Assembly (NCBI GenBank): GCA_030426745.1 | Contig: JAUHYB010000001.1 | Location: 1-48,027, forward strand | Source: a bacterium | GTDB lineage: Bacteria > Planctomycetota > UBA1135 > GCA-002686595 | Reading direction: 5' to 3' | Length of the DNA: 48,027 bases | Part shown: in pieces, positions 1 through 8,171 of the stretch | How positions within the stretch are numbered: position 1 is the first letter of the stretch | How the letters are laid out: every line of letters starts with the position of its first letter | The notes under the pieces: model-generated | Database searches by the model: none | What the model was told of the DNA's origin: nothing | Seen by the model: the letters and a program-made list of their open reading frames with translations, nothing else | Position numbers and translations under genes: made by a program

Positions 1-2
1 AC

Positions 3-722
3 CCGCGCCGCACGCCGGCGCTGGAGGTGACGTGGGAGCCGCGCTACCCGTACGTGCCCAGCGCGCCGGACGCGATCAACCACATCATCGACAACGTCGA
101 GGACATCATGGCGCGCGTCGCGCGCAGTGACGTCGAGGGCATGTTGCAGAACATCGACGACACGATCGTGTCGACGCGTACGGCCATCGACGGGCTGAAT
201 ACGCCCGCGCTGTCGCAGGAGGTGCTGGCGCTGGCCGCGGACCTGCGCGAGGTCTCCGGGCAGCTGAACCGCTTCCTGGGCGACCCGTCGCTGGCGGCCG
301 CGCCCGAGGACACCGCCGCGATCCTCGCCAGCACGCGGTCGATCACCGCGCAGCTCGAGGAGCGGCTGCCGACGATCCTGCAGCGCGTGGACGAGGCGAG
401 CGCGTCGCTCAGCGACGGCCTGGCCGCGCTCGACGGCTACCTGCGCGACCCCGAGAGCGAGGCCGCGGTCGACGACGTGCGCGCGATCGCCGCGAACATG
501 CGCCGCGCCAGCGACGAGCTGCCCGCGACCGTCGTGCAGCTGCGCGCCACGCTGCGCGACGTGCAGCGCATGTTCGGCGACAACCAGCAGAGCGTGGAGG
601 AGATCTTCGTCAACCTGCGGGTCGCGACCGAGAACCTGCGCTCGGTGACGGACGAGTTGCGCTCCAACCCTTCGCGCGTGCTGTTCGGCGACCCGCCGCC
701 CGCGGGGCCCGCCGGCCGTTGA
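3..722 (+). CDS. MCE-family (MlaD/PqiB-like) protein, 5'-truncated
   Basis: Only the C-terminal part is present: the frame is open to the left edge of the window, and the first GTG (27) is probably internal. The visible 240 or so residues are almost entirely helical and coiled-coil-like, rich in Asp/Glu/Ala/Arg with repeated blocks (for example around 'DDTIVSTRTAIDGL' and 'ELPATVVQLRATLRDV'). Such a region normally follows the MCE domain in PqiB/MlaD/YebT-type proteins, where it builds a periplasm-spanning lipid tunnel or needle. It ends in a Pro/Gly-rich tail. The next gene, an ABC-type transport auxiliary lipoprotein, supports this assignment. The MCE domain itself lies outside the window, so identification rests on the tail and the neighbour. 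Confidence 0.72.
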   Translation, partial: PRRTPALEVTWEPRYPYVPSAPDAINHIIDNVEDIMARVARSDVEGMLQNIDDTIVSTRTAIDGLNTPALSQEVLALAADLREVSGQLNRFLGDPSLAAAPEDTAAILASTRSITAQLEERLPTILQRVDEASASLSDGLAALDGYLRDPESEAAVDDVRAIAANMRRASDELPATVVQLRATLRDVQRMFGDNQQSVEEIFVNLRVATENLRSVTDELRSNPSRVLFGDPPPAGPAGR

Positions 723-759
723 CCGCTCGCGCATCACACCTGAACGATCGAACGCGACC

Positions 760-1365
760 ATGCGACGCCAACTGCTGACCCTGACGCTGCTCCTCGCGAC
801 CGCCGCCTGCGCGACGGTCTCGCGGGACTACCCCGAGAAGTCGATGTACGCCTTCGACGTCGAGCGACCCGAGCGCGTGGCGGCGACCGGCGACGCGCCC
901 GTGATCCTCGTGCGGCGCTTCCGCACCAGCGCGCTGGGCGGCGGGCGACAGCTCGTGTACCGCACGGGCGAGTCGCGCTTCGAGTCCGACTACTACACCG
1001 AGTTCTTCGACGAACCCGAGGGCCTCCTCACCGGCGTCGTGTCGAACTGGGTCGCGGACTCCGGGCTCGCGGCGGTCGTCGCCAGCGCGGGCGACCTGGA
1101 GCCCGACTTCGTGCTGCACGGCGCGGTGCGCGGCCTGTACGTCGACCTGCGCGGCGACGGGCCCGAGGCCGTCGTCGACGTGCAGTTCGTCCTGTCGCGG
1201 CGCGAGGGCGGCTACACGATCCCGGTCTGGCAGTCGGACCAGCGGCGCGCCGAGCCGGCGGACGGGCCGCGGGGCGCCGACGTGCTGGCGGCCTGGAACC
1301 GGGCGCTGCGCTCGATCCTGACCGACACGGAAGCGGGCCTGCGGGACGCCCTGGCGGGGGCCTGA
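760..1365 (+). CDS. ABC-type transport auxiliary lipoprotein (PqiC-like)
   Basis: The protein has 201 residues and begins with a lipoprotein signal: an Arg-Arg n-region, a Leu-rich core, then a lipobox ending in Cys19 (ATAAC). The body resembles the PqiC/LptE-like 'ABC-type transport auxiliary lipoprotein' family: a short beta-rich domain with 'VILVRRFRTS' near the N-terminus, 'LVYRTGESRFESDYYTEF', and later 'DFVLHGAVRGLYVDL'. Proteins of this family sit at the outer membrane and dock with MCE needles to move lipids between membranes. It starts 37 bp after the MCE gene, so it is probably in the same operon and its last gene here. The function is inferred from family and context. Confidence 0.78.
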   Translation: MRRQLLTLTLLLATAACATVSRDYPEKSMYAFDVERPERVAATGDAPVILVRRFRTSALGGGRQLVYRTGESRFESDYYTEFFDEPEGLLTGVVSNWVADSGLAAVVASAGDLEPDFVLHGAVRGLYVDLRGDGPEAVVDVQFVLSRREGGYTIPVWQSDQRRAEPADGPRGADVLAAWNRALRSILTDTEAGLRDALAGA

Positions 1366-1592
1366 GCGCCCGCGAGTCCCGTCGCGGGACCCCGCCGAGA
1401 TTCCGCTCGTTTTCTTCGCGGAAAGCCCGGCGCCGTTCCTTCCCTGTGCGGAGGCTCGTACGCCGCCGCGCTCCCGGGGTTCCCTCGCCGCGCGGCGCTG
1501 CGAGCGCGTTCTCCTGCCACGTGAGGGCGCCCGCCGCGAATCCCGGTCCGCGAACGGCGCCGCGGCGCGCCACTGGGTGCGCGTCGTACGAG

Positions 1593-1620
1593 GCCGACCC
1601 GGGCTCGCGCTCGGGTCGGC
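1593..1620. terminator. Hairpin between convergent genes
   Basis: A 9-bp perfect stem (GCCGACCCG at 1593-1601 with CGGGTCGGC at 1612-1620) and a 10-nt loop lie between the MCE operon (+) and the glycosyltransferase gene (-), which converge here. It is followed by TTCTAT on the + strand, a weak U-tract. The position suits a bidirectional terminator. The rest of 1366-1648 shows no gene. Confidence 0.55.
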
Positions 1621-1648
1621 TTCTATCCGCCCCGACGCGCGCGCGACG

Positions 1649-3373
1649 TCACGGACGCCCGCGCAGGAGCCACTCGCGCACGAGCAGCAGGTCCATCTCC
1701 CCGCGCAGCAGCATCGCGCGGATCTGCTCGCCGTTGTGGCGCGTGCGCACGTCGACGCGGCTGCCCAGCACCTCGGCGCCGGGATAACGCGCGAGCGGGT
1801 CTTCGCCCTCGGGCAGCACGACGCCGACGACGCCGCCGCGGGCGAGCGCGTCCTCGATCGCGATGCGCGACGGCTCGGGCAGGTCGAGGCCGTGGATCTC
1901 GTACCCGGTGACCGACGCGGGCTCGAGCAGGAAGTGGTAGCGCTCGTGCTTGCGCAGGTGGTTCGTCGGCATCAACAGGTCGGCGCCGCGCGCGCGCGCG
2001 ATCGCGTCGTCGTCGTAGCGCCCCGCCGGCCCCTCGAGCGGCCACAACGCGCCGGTCAGCGCGAGGTAGAGCAGGAACGTCAGCGGCAAGACCGCGCCGC
2101 GCGCGCGCTCGCCGTCGCGGATCGCGCGCCACGCGACCGCCGCGCCGAGCGCCGTCGCGGGCCAGTACCACCACGGGATGCCGGGGTCGAGCACGCCCGA
2201 CAGCTGCACGCGCGCGCCGAGCACCAGGAACAGCGGGAAGGCGATCGCGAACGGCACGATCGCGCCGCGCATCCACCCGGCGGGCACCTCGGTCCAGCGC
2301 AGCGCGAGCAGCACGGCGAGCACGGGCACGCCGCTCATCACGTAGCTGGCTGAGCGCTGGCTGGGCAGGCTGAACGCGACGAGGTACGCCAGCACGAAGG
2401 TCCACCCGAGCGCCTCGGCGCGCGACAGCGACCGCCGCCGGCGCCACGCGACGACGACCAGGCCCAGGAGCGGCAGCGCCAGCAGCACCGCGTTCACGAG
2501 GTGGCCGGCCCACAGCGAGACGATCGTGTGCGATCCGCTGAACAGCCCGGCGAAGTAGCCGCGCTCGTCGACCTTCCCGGCGTTCTCGCCGCGCACGAAG
2601 GTGTCCCACACCTCGGACGGGTCCGGGTCCAGCGCGAACCACAGCCCGAAGCACGCGAGGCCCAGCGCGCCGACGTACGCGACGCGCGGCACGTCGCGCA
2701 CGAGCCAGTCGCGCGCCCACGCGCCGCCGGCGCGGACGCGGTCGCGGCGACACGCCAGCAGCAGGAACAGGCAGTAGGGCGCGACGAGGGCGAAGGAGCG
2801 GTACAGCGTGACGACGCCCAGGATCAACCCCAACGCCGTCCAGTGCAGCCACGAGGCGCCGGCGGACCGCGGGCGGTGGTGCACGACCAGCGAGAACGCG
2901 CAGAAGCTCCAGAAGACCTCCGGCGGGTTCGTCAGGTACGCGCGGCCGTAGCGGAAGCTGGAGAAGCACGCCAGGAAGACCAGCGCGGCCAGCAGGGCGG
3001 CGCGCGCGTCACCGGTCTCGCGGCGCGCGAAGCGCGCGACCAGCGCGGCCGTCGCCAGCGTGTACAGCACGCTGACCAGGCGGTAGCCGAACAGCGTCTC
3101 GCCCAGGAGCTTCGCCGAGGCGATGCCCTGCCAGAACAAGAGCGGCGGCTTGGTGCTCCACGGGCCGTCGTCGGTCGACAGCGGCAGCCAGCCGGGCAGC
3201 GTCGCGGTCACGCGCGCGAGTTGCAGGTAGTTCGTCTCGTCGCCGATCTTGACGTTGTGCAGCCCGCCGAGGTGCAGGAAGTACAGCGCGCAGGCCGCGG
3301 CGAGCAGGGCGCCGAGGCGCCGCGCCGAGCCGCGTTCCACCGGTCTCTTCGCGCGTTGCGGTTCGGTCCCCAT
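1649..3373 (-). CDS. GT-C family (ArnT/PMT-like) integral membrane glycosyltransferase
   Basis: This is a 574-residue polytopic protein with about ten or more hydrophobic segments between residues 20 and 440 and a soluble C-terminal domain (about 450-574). The first extracytoplasmic loop carries an acidic pair, Asp45-Glu46, in 'IGDETNYLQLA', followed by 'KPPLLFWQG'. This is the arrangement in ArnT and protein-O-mannosyltransferase-type enzymes, which use polyprenyl-phosphate sugars. The likely role is transfer of a sugar from a lipid-phosphate donor to lipid A, protein or another envelope glycan; the substrate cannot be read from sequence. It starts 39 bp after the potassium channel gene on the same strand and may be co-transcribed with it. 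The ATG at 3373 gives a normal N-terminus. Confidence 0.78.
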   Translation of the reverse strand: MGTEPQRAKRPVERGSARRLGALLAAACALYFLHLGGLHNVKIGDETNYLQLARVTATLPGWLPLSTDDGPWSTKPPLLFWQGIASAKLLGETLFGYRLVSVLYTLATAALVARFARRETGDARAALLAALVFLACFSSFRYGRAYLTNPPEVFWSFCAFSLVVHHRPRSAGASWLHWTALGLILGVVTLYRSFALVAPYCLFLLLACRRDRVRAGGAWARDWLVRDVPRVAYVGALGLACFGLWFALDPDPSEVWDTFVRGENAGKVDERGYFAGLFSGSHTIVSLWAGHLVNAVLLALPLLGLVVVAWRRRRSLSRAEALGWTFVLAYLVAFSLPSQRSASYVMSGVPVLAVLLALRWTEVPAGWMRGAIVPFAIAFPLFLVLGARVQLSGVLDPGIPWWYWPATALGAAVAWRAIRDGERARGAVLPLTFLLYLALTGALWPLEGPAGRYDDDAIARARGADLLMPTNHLRKHERYHFLLEPASVTGYEIHGLDLPEPSRIAIEDALARGGVVGVVLPEGEDPLARYPGAEVLGSRVDVRTRHNGEQIRAMLLRGEMDLLLVREWLLRGRP

Positions 3374-3412
3374 GGCGGTGCCGGCGGAGGGTGCCAGCGA
3401 CCGCCGCGCGGA

Positions 3413-4546
3413 TCAAGCGGCGCGATCCGGCTCGGGCGCGTCCGCGGGCGCGTCCGCGTCCTCCGACGGCAGCGCCGCGGGCACGGACTCCGGGTCGAGC
3501 GCGTCGATGACCTCGTCCGCGAACGGCCGCGCGGCGTCGCGCATCCACCCGATCTGGTCCGGGTCGCCGGCGGCGATCAGCAGGTCGCCCGCCGCCAGCT
3601 CCAGCCCGCCGCGCGGGGGCGTCAGCGCCTCGCCGTTCTCGCGCTCGAGCGTGACGAACGACACGCGCGAGGCCTCGCGCGACCCGCAGTCCGCCAGCGT
3701 GCGGCCGACCAGCGGCGAGTCCGCGGCGATCAGGATCTCGGCCAGCGCCACCGCGCTGCGCGCGCGGGTCGACGACGCCAGGAAGTCGGCGACGCGCGGC
3801 CGCGTGATCGCGTTGGCGATCTCGAGGCCGCCCAGGTGGAACGGCGCCACGGTGCGCGTCGCGCCCGCCAGCCGCAGCTTGCGGATCTCCTCCGCGTGCT
3901 CGGCGCGCGCGATGATCTGGATCTTCGAGCACAGCTGCCGCGCGCTCAGCGTCGCGACGATGTTCTCGCTCTCGCGGTCCGTCGCGCACACCAGGTGGCT
4001 CGCGCGCTTCACGCCGGCGCGCGTCAGCACGCCGTCCTCGGTCGCGCTGCCGTGCACGACGGCGAAGCCGCGCTCGATGGCCTCGCTCGCGACGGACAGG
4101 TCGCACTCGATCACGACGAAGGGGTGCCCGACCGCGTCGAGCTCGTCGCAGATCGTGCGACCCATGCGGCCGAAGCCGCAGACCAGGACGTGTCCTTCGA
4201 GCTTGTCGATGCGCGTCTGCATGCGTCGCCTCCAGGCGAATTGGTTCGTCACCATGGCCTGCACGACCAGGGCGAAGGTGTAGGACGCGGTGCCGATGCC
4301 GCCGACCAGGAGCAGCGTGGCGAAGCGCTGGCCGACCACCGAGATGCCCTCGTCGCCGTAACCGACCGTCGTGACGGTGATCAGCGTGAAGAAGAACGCG
4401 CGCCACAGGTCCCAGCCCTCGATCCACATCAGGCCGCAGACGCTGATCACGAAGATCGACGCCAGCAGCGTGATCGCGCGGATCAGACGGAGGCGGAGTT
4501 CGCCGGGGACCTCGGGGGTCGGCGCGAGGGGGGATTCGGAAGCCAT
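3413..4546 (-). CDS. Potassium channel with RCK (TrkA-N/TrkA-C) gating domains
   Basis: The protein has 377 residues. Two transmembrane helices (about 22-40 and 75-98) flank a pore loop with the selectivity filter TTVGYGD (59-65), which is diagnostic of K+ channels. A RCK/TrkA-N domain follows: the Rossmann motif GFGRMG is at 124-129, with an acidic end to beta-2 ('VVIECD'). A TrkA-C-like domain around residues 255-345 follows. This is the MthK-type plan of two TM helices plus cytosolic nucleotide- or ion-sensing domains. The tail is acidic and Ala/Pro-rich. The ATG at 4546 was chosen because upstream residues in the open frame are low-complexity Arg/Gly sequence unlike a channel N-terminus. 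Confidence 0.88.
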   Translation of the reverse strand: MASESPLAPTPEVPGELRLRLIRAITLLASIFVISVCGLMWIEGWDLWRAFFFTLITVTTVGYGDEGISVVGQRFATLLLVGGIGTASYTFALVVQAMVTNQFAWRRRMQTRIDKLEGHVLVCGFGRMGRTICDELDAVGHPFVVIECDLSVASEAIERGFAVVHGSATEDGVLTRAGVKRASHLVCATDRESENIVATLSARQLCSKIQIIARAEHAEEIRKLRLAGATRTVAPFHLGGLEIANAITRPRVADFLASSTRARSAVALAEILIAADSPLVGRTLADCGSREASRVSFVTLERENGEALTPPRGGLELAAGDLLIAAGDPDQIGWMRDAARPFADEVIDALDPESVPAALPSEDADAPADAPEPDRAA

Positions 4547-4641
4547 GCGCGGGTGGGGCGCGGGTGGGGACCGCAGGTCCCCATCGACACGGCGGGGTCG
4601 CGCGCCTGGAGCGCGATGCGGGAATCCGTGCCCGGGGGCGC

Positions 4642-7398
4642 TCAGCGCGCGTCGTCGGCGCCCGAGGCGGGCTCGCCGGCGTCCGCGTCCGGGGCGGGCT
4701 CCGGCGCGGCGTCGTCGAGCGCCTCCAGCAGCGCCGCCGCCTCCGCGGCCGAGCCGGGGTCCTCGCCCGCCAGCGCCTCGCGGGCGGCGGTCCACAGCGC
4801 GCGCGCCTCGTCGCGTCGCCCGAGCGACGCCAGCACCTCGCCGTGCAGTACGTCGTAGCGCGCCGCCTCCGCCGTCGACCCCGCGTCGCGCGCGTCGCCG
4901 GCGGCGCGGCGCGCCCAGGGCTCCGCGTCCGCGTCCCGGCCGAGCCGGTGCAGCGCGTTCGCCAGCGCGTTGTCCGTGACGCGCGTCAGCACCGTCGGGC
5001 CCGACAGCTCGCGACCGCGCCGCGCCGCGGGCTCCAGCAGCTCCGCCGCGTCCGCGTCGCGGTCCTGCGACAGGTAGACCTTCGCCAGGTTCAGCGCCAG
5101 GATGCGCGTCGGTTCCGCGTCGTCGCCGAGGTGCTCACGCGCCAGGTCGAGCGCCTCGCGGTACAGCGCTTCCGCGCGCTCCGTGTGGCCCAGGCGGTTC
5201 TCGAGCTCGCCCAGGTTGTTCAGCGACGTCAGCAGGCTGACGTGGCCCGGCTGCAGGATCGCGCGCTTGCGCAGGAGCGCGGCGCGCATCCACTCGAGCG
5301 CCTCGTCCAGCCGGTCGAGGTCGCGCAGCAGCGACGCGACGTTGTTCGCGGTCATCAGGGTGTGCGGGTGGTCCGCGCCGAGCGCCGGCGACGCGACCTG
5401 CGCGTCGAAGACCTCGCGGTACATCGCGAGCGCCTCCTCCTTGCGTCCGACCTCGGAGAGCGCCGCCGCGACGTTGTTGCGCGCCATCAGCACGTCCTCG
5501 GCGTCGGGCTCCGCTTGCCGCTCGAGCGCGTCGAGGACCTCCCGCCGCACGGCGAGGCACGCGTCGTGGTCGCCGACCTTCTCCAGCAGCGCCGCGTAGG
5601 TCGCGGCGGCGGTGCGCGCGTCCTCGTCGTGCGCGAGGTCGACGCCGGCGTAGGCCTCGTGGAGCTCGCGGAGCAGCGGCTCGGCCGCGACCAGCTCGCC
5701 GCGCTGCAGGCGCAGCGTGCCGACGTCGTTCATCGATCGCAGCGTGTCGGGGTGCGCGTCGCCGAGCGCCTCGCGCCGCAGGTCCAGCGCGCGCTCGAGC
5801 AGCGGCAACGCCCGCTGCGACTCGCCCAGCTCCCACCACGCGCCGCCGATCATGCGCGCCAGTTCCGCCTCGGTCGCGGGGGCGTGGTCGTCGCGCTCCA
5901 GGATGTAGCGCTCGGCGCGCTCCAGCATCTCCGTCATCAGCGACGTGTCCGCGCCGCGCGCGACGGACGGCTTGACGGACAGCAGCATGTGTTCGGTCAA
6001 CAGCGCGACGGCGCGGGCGCGCTCGAGCTCCGCGCGCGCCTGGCGCTCGGCCGCCCGCGCGGCGTCGGCGTTGCGGCGCGCGTCGGCCTCCGCGTCCCGC
6101 GCCGCGCGCTCGTTGCGCACCGCCAGCGCCTCGGCCTGGCGCGCGCGCTCCTCGCGGTCCAGCGCGAACAGCAGCGCGACGAGCAGCACCGCGAAGACGG
6201 ACGCGGCGACGGCCAGGCTCACGCGGTTGCGGCGCACGAAGGTCGCGAAGCGGTACGCGACGGTCGGCGGGCCGGCCAGCACCGGCTCGCCGTCGACGAC
6301 GCGCTCCAGCTCGTTCGCCAGCACGGCGGCCGAGTCGTACCGGCGCTCGGGATCCTTCTCCAGGCAGCGCCCGACGATCCAGTCCAGCTCGCGCCGCACC
6401 GTCCCGCGCGTCACGCCGGGGCGCGCGGCCTCGGGGCGGCCGCCCAGGCGCGTCGACGGCCTGGGCGCGCGCTGCGTCGTGATGCGCCGGTGCCAGTCGG
6501 GGTCGCGCGCGGGGTCGCCGCCCTGCGGCGGCTCGCCGACCAGCAGCGCGTGCAGCAGCGCGCCCAGCGCGTACACGTCGGCGCGCGTGTCGACGTCCGC
6601 GCCCGAGCCGAGCTGCTCGGGCGCCATGTACGCCGGCGTCCCGATCCACTGGCCGCGCCGCGTCGCGTGCGCGTCCTCGACCAAGGGGTCCTCGATCGCC
6701 TTCGCGATGCCGAAGTCGATCACGATCGGCCGCGGAGCGCCGTCGACCTCCGTGACCAGCACGTTCGACGGCTTCAGGTCGCGGTGCACGACGCCCTTGG
6801 TGTGCGCGTGTTGCACTGCGCGGCAGACCTCGGCGAGCAGCTGCAAGCGGCTCTGCAGGTCGGCGCGCTTCCGGTCGCAGTAGTCGGTGATCGGCTCGCC
6901 GTCGACGAACTCCATCGCGAACCACGGGCGGCCGCGCTCGGTCTCGCCGGCGTCGAAGACCTTCGCGATGCCGGGGTGTTCCATGCGCGCCAGCGCCTGG
7001 CGCTCGGCCTGGAAGCGCGCGACGACCTCGCGCGTGTCCATGCCCGCCTTCAGCAGCTTCAGCGCGACGGGGCGGCGCACGGGAGCCTGCTGTTCCGCCA
7101 GCCAGACGCGGCCGAAGCCGCCCGCGCCCAGCTCGCGCCGCAGCACGTACTGGCCGACGCGGTCGCCGGGCGCGAGCGCGTCGACCTCGGCCGCGACGCG
7201 CAGGCCGGCCGTCGCGTCGTCGACGTGGCCCAGGACCTCCTCCGCGCGCTCGTGCGCGTCGAGCAGGCCGCGCAGGCGGGCTTCCAGCGACGCGTCGCCG
7301 CCGGCGAGGCGCGCGAGTTCTCCCGCGCGGCGCTCCGGCGCGACGTCGAGCAGCTCCAGGAACAGGCGCTTGTGCAGCGGCGTGGTGGGGCGCGACAC
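4642..7398 (-). CDS. Membrane-anchored Ser/Thr protein kinase with C-terminal TPR repeats
   Basis: The protein has 918 residues. An N-terminal segment of about 80 residues is followed by a complete Hanks-type kinase domain (about 85-370): glycine loop GAGGFG (91-96), VALKLLK with Lys114, catalytic HRDLKPSN (Asp207), DFG (228-230) and APE (259-261). A single transmembrane helix lies at about 395-415, then an Arg/Ala-rich coiled coil. From about 480 to 880 there are tandem tetratricopeptide repeats of the kinesin-light-chain type (recurring 'A-x-x-L-L-x-R-A-L' and 'N-N-L/V'). All catalytic residues are present, so it should be active. The start is GTG with AGGAGG at 7405-7410, one base after the ECF sigma stop. 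The sigma-kinase pair is a standard planctomycete/acidobacterial signalling module; its targets are unknown. Confidence 0.93.
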   Translation of the reverse strand: MSRPTTPLHKRLFLELLDVAPERRAGELARLAGGDASLEARLRGLLDAHERAEEVLGHVDDATAGLRVAAEVDALAPGDRVGQYVLRRELGAGGFGRVWLAEQQAPVRRPVALKLLKAGMDTREVVARFQAERQALARMEHPGIAKVFDAGETERGRPWFAMEFVDGEPITDYCDRKRADLQSRLQLLAEVCRAVQHAHTKGVVHRDLKPSNVLVTEVDGAPRPIVIDFGIAKAIEDPLVEDAHATRRGQWIGTPAYMAPEQLGSGADVDTRADVYALGALLHALLVGEPPQGGDPARDPDWHRRITTQRAPRPSTRLGGRPEAARPGVTRGTVRRELDWIVGRCLEKDPERRYDSAAVLANELERVVDGEPVLAGPPTVAYRFATFVRRNRVSLAVAASVFAVLLVALLFALDREERARQAEALAVRNERAARDAEADARRNADAARAAERQARAELERARAVALLTEHMLLSVKPSVARGADTSLMTEMLERAERYILERDDHAPATEAELARMIGGAWWELGESQRALPLLERALDLRREALGDAHPDTLRSMNDVGTLRLQRGELVAAEPLLRELHEAYAGVDLAHDEDARTAAATYAALLEKVGDHDACLAVRREVLDALERQAEPDAEDVLMARNNVAAALSEVGRKEEALAMYREVFDAQVASPALGADHPHTLMTANNVASLLRDLDRLDEALEWMRAALLRKRAILQPGHVSLLTSLNNLGELENRLGHTERAEALYREALDLAREHLGDDAEPTRILALNLAKVYLSQDRDADAAELLEPAARRGRELSGPTVLTRVTDNALANALHRLGRDADAEPWARRAAGDARDAGSTAEAARYDVLHGEVLASLGRRDEARALWTAAREALAGEDPGSAAEAAALLEALDDAAPEPAPDADAGEPASGADDAR

Positions 7399-7399
7399 C

Positions 7400-7954
7400 T
7401 CAGGCCTCCTCGAGCAGCTCGAAGAGGCGCGCGCGGGCGAAGGCCCACTCGCGGTGCGCGCTGCGCTCGGACACGTCCAGCGCGCGCGCCACGTCCGGCA
7501 TCGACAGGCCGGAGAAGAAGCGCAGGCGCACGACGGCCGCGGCGCGCGCGTCCTCGGCCTCGAGCCGCGACAGCGCGTCGTCCAGCGCGAGCAGCTCTTC
7601 GGGCCCCATCTCCGACGGCGCCTCGGGCGCGCCCAGCGTCACGCGGTCGCGGTCGCCGCCGCGCTTCTCGCTGCGCACGCGGCGCGCGTGGTCGATCAGC
7701 ACGCGGCGCATCGCCTCGGACGCCGCGCCGTAGAAGTGCCGACGGTCGCGCCACTCGATCGCGTCGTTGCCCGCCAGGCGGATCCAGGCCTCGTGGACGA
7801 GCGCCGTCGCCTGCAACGTGTGCTCGCCGCGCTCGCCGCGCATGCGCCCCTCGGCGAGGCCGCGCAGCTCGCCGTAGACGAGCGGCAGCAGCTCGTCGCG
7901 GGCGGCGTCGCCGCCTCGCAGGATGCGGGTCAGTTCACCTGGGTCGCGCGACAC
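7400..7954 (-). CDS. ECF RNA polymerase sigma factor (TIGR02999-type)
   Basis: The protein has 184 residues with sigma-70 region 2 (about 15-85: 'LLPLVYGELRGLAEGRM', then 'ALVHEAWIRLAG' and 'HFYGAASEAMRRVLIDHARR') and region 4 (about 115-180: 'LSRLEAEDARAAAVVRLRFFSGLSMPDVARALDVSERSAHREWAFARARL', given here as family blocks). The 'H-E-A-W-I-R-L' and 'I-D-H-A-R-R' blocks are typical of the sigma family found beside Ser/Thr kinases in Planctomycetes and Acidobacteria. The start at GTG 7954 was chosen because the family normally begins about 8 residues before 'ELTRIL'; no clear ribosome-binding site supports it. It forms a two-gene operon with the kinase and is divergent from the RegB-like gene, with 217 bp between them. 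Confidence 0.88.
   Translation of the reverse strand: MSRDPGELTRILRGGDAARDELLPLVYGELRGLAEGRMRGERGEHTLQATALVHEAWIRLAGNDAIEWRDRRHFYGAASEAMRRVLIDHARRVRSEKRGGDRDRVTLGAPEAPSEMGPEELLALDDALSRLEAEDARAAAVVRLRFFSGLSMPDVARALDVSERSAHREWAFARARLFELLEEA
7405..7410 (-). promoter_or_regulatory. Shine-Dalgarno fixing the kinase GTG start
   Basis: AGGAGG on the minus strand lies inside the last codons of the sigma factor gene, 6 nt before the GTG at 7398. It supports the GTG start and coupled translation of the two genes. Confidence 0.7.
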
Positions 7955-8171
7955 GATGGAGGGGGGCGCGCCGCGGCGGGGAGCCGGCGGTCGTCGCGCG
8001 CCGATTCTAGCGGCGCGCGAAGGAGCGCGCGCCGTCCGGTCGTGTGCGGGGGAGGTCCTCATGCGTGTCACCGGGGGACGAGGCGCGGCGCGCCGCCGGA
8101 CCCTGCCACGCGAAACGCGCGTTCTCGGGCGCTTTCCGCGCGCCTTCCGGGACGCTACGCTCCGCCCCGCG

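Noticed and set aside
2501-8010. Very long open frames on the + strand (785 and 1148 codons) opposite the glycosyltransferase, channel, kinase and sigma genes
   Set aside because: They are antisense shadows in GC-rich DNA: Arg/Ala/Gln/Val-rich composition, no domains, and they overlie genes with complete catalytic motifs.
7955-8171. A RegA-type box in front of the regB-like gene itself (autoregulation)
   Set aside because: I found only near matches (for example GCGCC-N5-GTCGT near 8031); none fits the full pattern.
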